Origin: Gammaproteobacteria bacterium
GTDB lineage: Bacteria > Pseudomonadota > Gammaproteobacteria > JASBUN01
NCBI GenBank assembly: GCA_030147845.1
Contig: JASBUN010000061.1
Span: 1 to 64,000, forward strand
Direction: 5' to 3'
Length of the DNA: 64,000 bases
Positions 56,279 through 64,000 of the stretch are shown piece by piece. Within the stretch, counting starts at the first letter, position 1. Each line of letters starts with the position of its first letter. Under the pieces are notes generated by a model. The model searched no databases. It was not told the DNA's origin and was given only the letters and a program-made list of their open reading frames with translations. The translations under genes were made by a program, and so were the position numbers.

Positions 56279-57222
56279 GGCAAATCCTGATCCAGCAATT
56301 GCTGCTGGCGCTTGATGAACTCACGATACGCCTCGTAACCCTTGAGGCTAAGAATGTGGTTGCGAACCGCGGTTTCGACCAATACCGCCAAGTTGCGCCC
56401 GGGCGCGACCGGCAGCGTCAATTCGGGTACATCCACGCCCAGCAACTTAACAATGCGCCGGTTACCCTGGATGCGATCGATCTCACGCAATTGATCGTCA
56501 CTCATGTGTTCCAGACGAATCATGAGTCGGAGGTACTTGCTCGATTTAATCGCACTGTCACCAAACATGGCGCGGACATTAATGATGCCCAAGCCGCGGA
56601 CTTCGAGAAATTCGCGCAGCACGTCCGGGCACGTGCCGCTGACAATATCGGGCGCAATGCGTGAAAATTCCGGCGCATCATCGGCAATGAGGCGGTGTCC
56701 GCGCGTAATCAACTCCAGTGCCAGTTCGCTTTTGCCGATACTGCTCTCGCCCGACAGCAGCACGCCGATTCCTATTACTTCCATGAACACGCCGTGCAAG
56801 GTGGTTTTTTCGGCAAGTAAATGGCCGAGAAAGTATTGTAAATTGGTGATGAGCCGATTGCTATCAAGGCGAGATACGAATAGAGGAATCTGGTGTTTAT
56901 TCGATGCTTCTTGGAAGCCGGGGGGGATTGGTTTACTGTTGCAAATCAGCACGATTGCGGTCGTTCCGCCAAACAGGCGTTCGAGTGCGTCTTCGTAGGA
57001 ATTCTTGCCTAGACTATGTAGGTATTCGAGTTCCGATTCGCCGAGTACCTGAACGCGATTGGCATGGATAAAATTCAGGTGTCCAATTAACGTGGTGCCG
57101 GTCTCTTCGGCGCCAATCGGGTTAATGGTACGGTCAGCACCACCGTCACCGCCAGCCCATTCCAAGCTCAGTCTGGAGTGCAGGTTGTTGTACAAAATCC
57201 GGGCGGTGATGGTTCCGATCAT
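56275..57222 (-). CDS. hprK: HPr kinase/phosphorylase
   Basis: MIGTITARILYNNLHSRLSLEWAGG...GVLLSGESSIGKSELALELITRGHRLIADDAPEF; ATG overlaps ptsN stop. Confidence 0.96.
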   Translation of the reverse strand: MIGTITARILYNNLHSRLSLEWAGGDGGADRTINPIGAEETGTTLIGHLNFIHANRVQVLGESELEYLHSLGKNSYEDALERLFGGTTAIVLICNSKPIPPGFQEASNKHQIPLFVSRLDSNRLITNLQYFLGHLLAEKTTLHGVFMEVIGIGVLLSGESSIGKSELALELITRGHRLIADDAPEFSRIAPDIVSGTCPDVLREFLEVRGLGIINVRAMFGDSAIKSSKYLRLMIRLEHMSDDQLREIDRIQGNRRIVKLLGVDVPELTLPVAPGRNLAVLVETAVRNHILSLKGYEAYREFIKRQQQLLDQDLP

Positions 57223-57701
57223 GCCGATCGAATGTCGTGCTCTGTTTGCCAGCGTGTAATGAGGTCGAACACATGTGCAGCGTCTTGCGTCGCGCGCAAT
57301 TCCTGACACAGCTTTTTGTTGGAAAAAAGTTCGGCAAGCTGAGACAGTAACGCCAGGTGTTCGTCAGTAAAGTGGTCCGGTACCAGTAACGCAAATAACA
57401 GATCGACTGATTGTCCGTCGACGGCGTCGAAATCAATGCCCTGGTGCAAGCGCAGGAATGCGCCAATAGCGTGATCGCGGCCGCTGATTCGGCCATGCGG
57501 GATGGCGACGCCGTGGCCGAGGCCGGTGCTGCCTAGGCGCTCACGACCGATGAGACTGTCAAAAATTTTGTCTTTGCTCAAGCCGGCGGCGCTAGTCGCC
57601 ATAAGCGTACTAAGCTCCTCCAGCGCCCGCTTTTTACTGGTCGCGTGGCAATCCGGCGAAATTCGTTCCGGACTGATCAGTTCGTTGATCTTGATGGTCA
57701 T
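57219..57701 (-). CDS. ptsN: PTS IIA-like nitrogen-regulatory protein
   Basis: LISPERISPDCHATSKKRALEELSTLMA...RERLGSTGLGHGVAIPHGR. Confidence 0.96.
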   Translation of the reverse strand: MTIKINELISPERISPDCHATSKKRALEELSTLMATSAAGLSKDKIFDSLIGRERLGSTGLGHGVAIPHGRISGRDHAIGAFLRLHQGIDFDAVDGQSVDLLFALLVPDHFTDEHLALLSQLAELFSNKKLCQELRATQDAAHVFDLITRWQTEHDIRSA

Positions 57702-57796
57702 GCGGTTATCTTCGGCTTATTGCTGGGATGTCACCAGAATGGGCGCTGGTAGCGCGTATTCTAGCAGTGAATCGCTTGTTCCGCCCCCGCTTCAGC

Positions 57797-57844
57797 CGCC
57801 CTGGTGGCTTATTGGCCGCCAGGGCGCAGCGGCGCGAAGCGCGC
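57797..57844 (-). promoter_or_regulatory. Tandem hairpins in the hpf-ptsN spacer
   Basis: CGCCCTGG...CCAGGGCG (57797-57826) with an inner GGC/GCC stem, and GCGCG-AAG-CGCGC (57832-57844). Confidence 0.5.
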
Positions 57845-57845
57845 G

Positions 57846-58142
57846 TCAGCGTCGGTGATGGTTAGTCAGTTTTTCCTTGTGTTTTTTGATTTGTCGATCC
57901 AGCTTATCCACCAGCGCGTCGACGGCCGCATACATGTCCTCTTCGGTGGCATCCGCAAACAGATTCCCGCCGCTGATATGAATAGTGGCCTCGGCCTTGT
58001 GGCGTAATTTCTCCACGCTGAGGATGACATGTACGTCGGTGACATGGTCGAAATGGCGTTCCAATCGGTCCATCTTTCCGGTTACGTAGTCGCGCAATGG
58101 TGATGTGACGTCAACATGATGACCGGTCAGGTTGATTTGCAT
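57846..58142 (-). CDS. hpf: Ribosome hibernation promoting factor
   Basis: MQINLTGHHVDVTSPLRDYVTGKMDRLERHFDHVTDVHVIL; rpoN-hpf-ptsN context. Confidence 0.96.
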   Translation of the reverse strand: MQINLTGHHVDVTSPLRDYVTGKMDRLERHFDHVTDVHVILSVEKLRHKAEATIHISGGNLFADATEEDMYAAVDALVDKLDRQIKKHKEKLTNHHRR

Positions 58143-58167
58143 TTTGAACTCCTCATGGGGGTTGTGC

Positions 58168-59640
58168 CTAAGTGAGGCGTTTGCGTTCATTTGACGGAGG
58201 AAGCGACATGGACTCGCGGTATTTAGCCACGGTCCGGCGCGCAACATGAATTCCTTGGTCGAGCAGCAGCTCGGCGAGACGACTGTCGCTCAAGGGCTTA
58301 GCTGGGTTCTCCGCGGCAATCAGCTTTTTGATGATGGCGCGAATCGCGGTGGCGGAACATTCGCCGCCGTCGGAGGTGCCAACATGGCTCGAGAAAAAAT
58401 ACTTAAACTCAAAGATACCGCGCGGGGTATACATATATTTTTGGGTTGTGACGCGGGAAATTGTTGATTCGTGCATCTCTACAGATTCGGCGATATCACG
58501 CAAGACCAACGGTTTCATGGCTTCGTCGCCATGATCGAGAAAGCCGCGCTGCCGCTCGACGATGCAGGTTCCCACTTTCAGCAAAGTCTCATTGCGGCTT
58601 TGTAGGCTCTTGAGGAACCAGCGCGCTTCCTGTAGATGATTCTTTAGATAATTATTGTCTGCACTGTTGTCCGCACGGCGAATCATGCTCGCGTATTGGG
58701 TGTTGATGCGCAAGCGCGGCAGCGTGTCGGGATTGAGTTCGACACGCCACTTGCCTTTGATCTTGGTGACCAGTACGTCTGGAACGATGTACTCGGGCGC
58801 GGGACCTGATGTCTGCGAGCCGGGTCGGGGATTTAACGTCTGGATGAGTTCGATAATTTGTTGCAGCTGTTCTTCGGTCAACTTTAATCGCCGCATGAGC
58901 GCAGCGAAGTCGCGCCCGCCGAGCAGGTCCAGGTGATGTTGTACCAACTCCAGCGCCTGCGCCAACATCGGCGTATCCGCTGGAAACTGTTGTAGCTGAA
59001 TGGCTAGGCACTCGGATAATGAGCGTGCTCCGACGCCGACAGGGTCGAATCGTTGGATGCGATGCAGCACCGCTTCGATCTCATCTAACTCGATATTGGA
59101 CTCGACGGAAATACCTTGGTGAAGTTCCTCCGTCGTGGTGGCCAGGTAACCGTGGTCATCGATGGAATCAATAATCGCCATGGCAATGGCGCGGTCGGTA
59201 TCGGAGAACGGTGTCAGCTCCATCTGCCACGTCAGGTGCTCGTGCAGTGACTCGCCGCTACGTTGCTGTGTATCGTAATTATCCTGCCGATCGTCCGGCG
59301 CCGACTGTGAGTAGGAGGTGGCGCCGTCGTAGACGTCTTCCCAAACGCTGTCGACCGGCAGATCATCCGGGATGTTGTCGGTATTCATGCTTGGCGGATC
59401 GCCTTCCGCCGTCGCGCTCGCGGCTGGCGGCGTTTCGCCAGCGGTGTCGGTGGCCTGCTGCGTGTTGTTCGGCGCCTCGCCGTCGTCTTCGGCCATCTCC
59501 AGCATCAGATTGGAATCCAAAACAGTTTGGATTTCCTGTTGCAGGTCGAGCGTAGACAGCTGCAACAGGCGAATCGCCTGTTGCAGCTGCGGCGTCATGG
59601 TCAGGTTCTGGCCAAGGCGTAATTGAATGGACTGTTTCAT
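58168..59640 (-). CDS. rpoN: RNA polymerase sigma-54 factor
   Basis: [38 protein letters not shown]; RpoN box [10 protein letters not shown]. Confidence 0.98.
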   Translation of the reverse strand: MKQSIQLRLGQNLTMTPQLQQAIRLLQLSTLDLQQEIQTVLDSNLMLEMAEDDGEAPNNTQQATDTAGETPPAASATAEGDPPSMNTDNIPDDLPVDSVWEDVYDGATSYSQSAPDDRQDNYDTQQRSGESLHEHLTWQMELTPFSDTDRAIAMAIIDSIDDHGYLATTTEELHQGISVESNIELDEIEAVLHRIQRFDPVGVGARSLSECLAIQLQQFPADTPMLAQALELVQHHLDLLGGRDFAALMRRLKLTEEQLQQIIELIQTLNPRPGSQTSGPAPEYIVPDVLVTKIKGKWRVELNPDTLPRLRINTQYASMIRRADNSADNNYLKNHLQEARWFLKSLQSRNETLLKVGTCIVERQRGFLDHGDEAMKPLVLRDIAESVEMHESTISRVTTQKYMYTPRGIFEFKYFFSSHVGTSDGGECSATAIRAIIKKLIAAENPAKPLSDSRLAELLLDQGIHVARRTVAKYRESMSLPPSNERKRLT

Positions 59641-59701
59641 GGTTTGGCATCAACGCGAGCGGCGTAAAATTCGGCACCCTTAGAACGTATTCTAGTGGCA
59701 G

Positions 59702-59717
59702 TGCATATATTGTGCCA
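59702..59717 (-). promoter_or_regulatory. Candidate sigma-54 (-24/-12) promoter upstream of rpoN
   Basis: Minus strand TGGCACAATATATGCA versus consensus TGGCACGNNNNTTGCW; GG-N10-GC spacing exact. Confidence 0.5.
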
Positions 59718-59758
59718 TCTTTAACGGAGGATGAGAGTGTGGGTCTTATCCACGACAA

Positions 59759-60484
59759 TTACAAGCGGAAATGCTGACCCAAATAAACTTCTCTAACTTC
59801 TTGATTATCCAATATTTCATCAGTATGTCCGGCGGCTATGACGCGGCCGTTGTTAAGTATGTACGCACGCGCGCAAATGCCGAGGGTTTCGCGCACGTTG
59901 TGGTCTGTGACCAGCACGCCGATACCGCGTTCGCGCAGGTGTTCGACAATGCGCTGGATATCGATAACCGAGATCGGATCGACGCCGGCGAACGGTTCAT
60001 CCAATAACACGAAACGCGGACGCATGGCTAACGCACGTGCGATCTCGACACGTCGACGTTCGCCCCCGGATAAGCTGATGCCAAGATGATCACGCAAATG
60101 GCCGATATGTAATTCGTGCAGCAGTTCGTCGAGCGCATCCTGGTGTTCGGCGCGGGTGAGATCGGAGCGCGTCTCGAGCACAGCGAGAATATTGTCAGCA
60201 ACGCTGAGTTTGCGAAATACGGATGCTTCCTGCGGCAGATAGCCGACGCCGGCGCGTGCGCGCGCATGCATCGGTCGATGGGTCAGATCATGGCCGTCCA
60301 ATTGGATCTCGCCGGCGTCGCAAGCGACCAGGCCGACCACCATATAGAAGCAGGTGGTTTTGCCGGCGCCGTTTGGGCCCAGCAGACCGACGACTTCGCC
60401 GCTGTTGACCTCCAACGTGACATTGTCCACAACCTGACGTGCGCGGTAGTGCTTGGACAAATTCGTCGCCCGCAATACGGTCAC
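59759..60484 (-). CDS. lptB: LPS export ABC transporter ATP-binding protein LptB
   Basis: [23 protein letters not shown]...[38 protein letters not shown]. Confidence 0.98.
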   Translation of the reverse strand: MTVLRATNLSKHYRARQVVDNVTLEVNSGEVVGLLGPNGAGKTTCFYMVVGLVACDAGEIQLDGHDLTHRPMHARARAGVGYLPQEASVFRKLSVADNILAVLETRSDLTRAEHQDALDELLHELHIGHLRDHLGISLSGGERRRVEIARALAMRPRFVLLDEPFAGVDPISVIDIQRIVEHLRERGIGVLVTDHNVRETLGICARAYILNNGRVIAAGHTDEILDNQEVREVYLGQHFRL

Positions 60485-61023
60485 GGTTTGGCTGGCTCCC
60501 GGCCGTTGGATTTTGGTTGAATGACGATCTCGACACGGCCGCCGCCGATTTTTTTGCCGGCGTCGACTTGATCGCGTTTTAGATCGTAGATGATGCGCTT
60601 GCTGACGAAGCTGTTCGCATCCTGCCGTAGTCGGGCGTCGCCAATCAAGATCACACGGTCGGTGCCGGCGTAATACTCCATGCGCGAGGCGCGCGCGTGA
60701 ACGTCTTTCTGCTTGCCGTCGGGACGTTGTTTGTAGGTCGCCGGTTTGCCGATCGCAATCATTTTGGTCAACACGTGTTTTTTGCTATACACGCTGAGTG
60801 TATCCGCTGTAATACGTAGCGTGCCTTGAACGACAACCACGTCGCCGGAGTATACGCTGATGCCGGTTTTGTCGTCGATGTTGACTTGGTCGGCTGTGAT
60901 TTTCATCGGTTGGTTTTTGTCCGTGCTGAGCGCGGATACACGTAACGGCGCCGCGAGCGTTGCGGCGGTCAAGCTGACGGACAACAGCAACTGCATGACA
61001 CCGCGGTATCTAGGGTTGAGCAT
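60481..61023 (-). CDS. lptA: LPS transport periplasmic protein LptA
   Basis: Signal sequence then [39 protein letters not shown]. Confidence 0.94.
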   Translation of the reverse strand: MLNPRYRGVMQLLLSVSLTAATLAAPLRVSALSTDKNQPMKITADQVNIDDKTGISVYSGDVVVVQGTLRITADTLSVYSKKHVLTKMIAIGKPATYKQRPDGKQKDVHARASRMEYYAGTDRVILIGDARLRQDANSFVSKRIIYDLKRDQVDAGKKIGGGRVEIVIQPKSNGREPAKP

Positions 61024-61579
61024 GCTTATAAATCCCTTGCACGTTGGACAGCAATTGTAATCTTTCCTGTTCGAACCAACCGCGCAGGCCGGTGCCGGAA
61101 AGCTCGTAACTGAGGCTTCGAATGACTGCGTGCTTATTTGTTGTCGCGTAGCTGCTGTCTGGATAGACCGTCAGATCGCGTGTGTCGACGCTCAGCGGCC
61201 GGTTGGCGCCCGACGCTGCTCGCGTGATGTGTACCTTACCAAGCAGATTGACCACGCGGTCGCCCTCCTCGGTTCGGGCGCGCTCGGCGATCACCGACCA
61301 GGGGGTGCCTCGATCCGGATAAAACAGCATACGCGGCTGGGTCAGATCGGCGTGGTCGTCGTGCGCGTAGTGCACCAGTTTAGTTGCACTCAGGCGGCTG
61401 TGCGGGCGTCCGTCGTTATTCATGCTGATGGCGGTGAACTGGTCGACGTAGTAATCCGGCGCCGTGTTCGCGCTGTTGTGCGTATTCGGTGCGCCGGAGC
61501 GAACCATGCCCTCGAACCACCAGCTGATTCCTGCGGCGGCGGCTACCAGGGCCAAGGCCAACACGATACGCACACTCAC
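61010..61579 (-). CDS. lptC: LPS export protein LptC
   Basis: N-terminal TM; DYYVDQFTAISMNNDGRPHSRLSATKLVHYAHDDHADLTQPRM. Confidence 0.92.
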   Translation of the reverse strand: MSVRIVLALALVAAAAGISWWFEGMVRSGAPNTHNSANTAPDYYVDQFTAISMNNDGRPHSRLSATKLVHYAHDDHADLTQPRMLFYPDRGTPWSVIAERARTEEGDRVVNLLGKVHITRAASGANRPLSVDTRDLTVYPDSSYATTNKHAVIRSLSYELSGTGLRGWFEQERLQLLSNVQGIYKHAQP

Positions 61580-61615
61580 CGCCGCGCCCGCCGCGAGAGT
61601 CGTGCCGCAATCGAA

Positions 61616-62137
61616 TTACAGATAATGCCGTAGTTGCGCATCAAGGGTCTCTTGGGCTTGCATGATCAGTTCACAGACATCGCGAGCGGCACCGTGCCCG
61701 CCGCAACTCGGCGTCTGCCAGTGCGCATGCTTTATTACCAGAGGGTGGGCGTCTTGTACGGCGATGGCAAGCCCAACGCGGCGCATGACCGGTAGATCGA
61801 CGACGTCATCGCCAACGTAGGCGGTTTGGCTTTCCTCGAGATCCAGGCTGGTGAGCAGACTCTCGAATGCGCCGGTTTTGTCGCGCTGACCCTGGTAGAC
61901 ATGCTCGATGCCGAGATCGGCGACGCGGTGTGTCACCACCGCTGAGGTGCGGCCGGTGATAATGGCGATCTGAACACCGCTAAACTGCAGCATCTTCATG
62001 CCGTGGCCGTCGCGCGAATGGAAAGCCTTGTATTCCTGGCCGTCATCGCCGATGAATATGCTGCCGTCGGTAAGTACGCCGTCGACGTCGAAAATGACCA
62101 AGCGAATGTTCTTTGCCCGTTCGAGGATATCGTTCAT
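61616..62137 (-). CDS. kdsC: 3-deoxy-D-manno-octulosonate 8-phosphate phosphatase
   Basis: MNDILERAKNIRLVIFDVDGVLTDGSIFIGDDGQEYKAFHSRDGHGMKML. Confidence 0.96.
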   Translation of the reverse strand: MNDILERAKNIRLVIFDVDGVLTDGSIFIGDDGQEYKAFHSRDGHGMKMLQFSGVQIAIITGRTSAVVTHRVADLGIEHVYQGQRDKTGAFESLLTSLDLEESQTAYVGDDVVDLPVMRRVGLAIAVQDAHPLVIKHAHWQTPSCGGHGAARDVCELIMQAQETLDAQLRHYL

Positions 62138-62276
62138 TGGTCTGCCTTCGCATCGCGCCGACCTGCTCCTGACCAGGAGTAAGCCAGGCACGGCGCCAAA
62201 TATATCGTCGTTATTTCGGTAACCGCGCGACGCTGTTTGGTCTGCGCGGCAGTCGCCCGATTCTGGGTCGCGGGAA

Positions 62277-63248
62277 TCAAACCACGCCTGCGCGTAGCAG
62301 GTCGTGCATATTCAGTGCACCCACCAGCCGCTGTTCGCTATCCGTGATCAAAAGCGCGTTGATCTTGTGCTTTTCCATCAGTTGTAACGCCTCGGCTGCC
62401 AGGAGGTGCGCGCTGACCGTCTTGCACCTGGGCGTCATGATTTGGGTAATTTGCGTGCGGTGGATATCCAGACCCTTATCGAGCATGCGTCGCAGGTCGC
62501 CGTCGGTGAAGATGCCGACGACGTGCCGGTCGTCGTCGACGACAGCCGTCATACCGAGCCCTTTCTGCGTCATTTCCAGCAGCGCTTGGCTGAGCGACGC
62601 CGCTGCCGGGACCTGCGGTACAGCCTCACCGGTGTGCATAATATCTTCGATCAGAAGCAGCAAACGCCGGCCCAGGCGGCCGCCCGGATGTGAGCGGGCG
62701 AAATCGGCAGCCGTAAAGCCGCGCGTTTCCAGCAATGCGATCGCCAGTGCGTCGCCCATGGCCAGGGTCGCGGTCGTGCTCGAGGTCGGCGCCAGCCCCA
62801 ATGGACACGCTTCCTGTTCCACGCTGACGTCAATATTGACGCTGGCTTCGCGCGCCAGGGTAGATTGCGGATTGCCGGTCAACGTGATGAGCGGTACGTT
62901 CAAGCGCTTGATCAGCGGCAGAATGGTCAAAATTTCCTGGGTTTCGCCCGAGTTCGAGATGGCCAACACGACGTCCTTGGCGGTGATCATGCCGAGGTCG
63001 CCGTGGCTGGCCTCGCCCGGATGGACAAAGAACGCCGGGCTGCCGGTGCTGGCCAGGGTGGCGGCGATTTTGCCGCCGATATGCCCGGATTTGCCCATGC
63101 CGATGACGACGATACGATCTTCGCATTGCAGCATGAAGTTGCACGCGCGCACGAAACCTTGATCGATGCGTTTGGCAAGATCGGCGATGGCCTTGGCCTC
63201 GGTCTGGATCACCGCTAGACCGAGTTGTTTAAGTGTGCTGTCGTTCAT
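62277..63248 (-). CDS. kdsD: Arabinose-5-phosphate isomerase
   Basis: MGKSGHIGGKIAATLASTGSPAFFVHPGEASHGDLGMI; C-terminal CBS pair. Confidence 0.96.
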   Translation of the reverse strand: MNDSTLKQLGLAVIQTEAKAIADLAKRIDQGFVRACNFMLQCEDRIVVIGMGKSGHIGGKIAATLASTGSPAFFVHPGEASHGDLGMITAKDVVLAISNSGETQEILTILPLIKRLNVPLITLTGNPQSTLAREASVNIDVSVEQEACPLGLAPTSSTTATLAMGDALAIALLETRGFTAADFARSHPGGRLGRRLLLLIEDIMHTGEAVPQVPAAASLSQALLEMTQKGLGMTAVVDDDRHVVGIFTDGDLRRMLDKGLDIHRTQITQIMTPRCKTVSAHLLAAEALQLMEKHKINALLITDSEQRLVGALNMHDLLRAGVV

Positions 63249-63499
63249 GGCAAATAAAGTATGGTTCGGGATTCTACGTTCCGAATCGGCTCTCGTCATC
63301 TTGTAATTTGGAATCAATAAAATAACATATCTCGCCCGGAGCCTGTCGGACTTCGGTGATCGTAATCAGGGAAAGCGGGTTTGAGGCGAAATGCCGGATC
63401 GGTTTCGTCACACAGCAACGGATATTGGCCACCAATGATCAGGCGCTTCCGCCAAAATAAGGTTTTCCGCCCTACGTCACGCGTCGGTCTTACAGGCGC

Positions 63500-64000
63500 C
63501 TAGCCCGCGGACCGGCTTGTAAAGTAAAGCAACAACTCGTACGCCACGAATGCCACGAGCAGCACGGCGCCGTTTGCACGGCTGATGCGCCCGGGGCGCC
63601 GAATGCCATAGGCCATGGCGAACAGCATCAAGGTCAGACCGATCATGACCGGGAAGTCGCGTTCCAACATTTCATCGGGGACGGCTCCCGGATGGATGAC
63701 GCCCGGTAGCCCCAGTACCACCAATAGGTTGAACATATTGGAACCGATGACGTTGCCGATCGCGATATCGTGTTCCTGTTTCAGGGCGCTGATCACCGAA
63801 GCCGCTAACTCGGGCAGGCTGGTGCCGATGGCTACTACCGTCAGGCCGACGACCAGGTTGCTCATGCCGAGCGCATGGGCGATGTTGGTCGCGCCCCAGA
63901 CTACCATCTTCGAACTGGCTAGCAGCAGCGCCAAACCAAACACCAGCCAGGCGACGCCGACACCGGTACTCATGCCGGTGGGAATCTCGGCTTCGTATTC
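63500..64000 (-). CDS. yrbG: Calcium/sodium antiporter (YrbG family), C-terminal part; 5' end outside window
   Basis: VVGLTVVAIGTSLPELAASVISALKQEHDIAIGNVIGSNMFNLLVVLG; reading frame stays open to 64000. Confidence 0.92.
   Translation of the reverse strand, partial: EYEAEIPTGMSTGVGVAWLVFGLALLLASSKMVVWGATNIAHALGMSNLVVGLTVVAIGTSLPELAASVISALKQEHDIAIGNVIGSNMFNLLVVLGLPGVIHPGAVPDEMLERDFPVMIGLTLMLFAMAYGIRRPGRISRANGAVLLVAFVAYELLLYFTSRSAG

Overview
The window is a high-GC, gammaproteobacterial-type chromosome segment made almost entirely of core genes. From left to right it holds: the 3' end of tuf; the complete S10-spc-alpha ribosomal protein supercluster (rpsJ to rplQ, with secY, rpmJ and rpoA); a DUF62-type SAM hydrolase; uvrA(-), a YajR-like MFS gene and ssb; an activated-sugar block (manC, galE, rfbB, rfbA, rfbC, rfbD) followed by cysC; miaB-phoH-ybeY-corC-lnt; a zinc-ribbon gene(-); leuS-lptE-holA-proA-nadD-rsfS-rlmH-maf-rng-yhdP; a small secreted hypothetical; nit-tldD; yjgA(-) and pmbA; then a long minus-strand block (mgtE, ptsI, HPr, EIIA-Man-like, rapZ, hprK, ptsN, hpf, rpoN, lptB, lptA, lptC, kdsC, kdsD, yrbG). 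I saw no mobile element, CRISPR array, tRNA or rRNA, and no convincing new multi-gene system. The best leads are: a four-cysteine ribosomal protein S4 like that of Thermus; a sigma54-like -24/-12 element directly upstream of rpoN; an uncharacterised small exported protein between yhdP and nit; several perfect GC-rich hairpins at gene junctions, most without a U-tract; and a structured 342-bp spacer between nit and tldD. All family calls come from reading the translations, with no database search.
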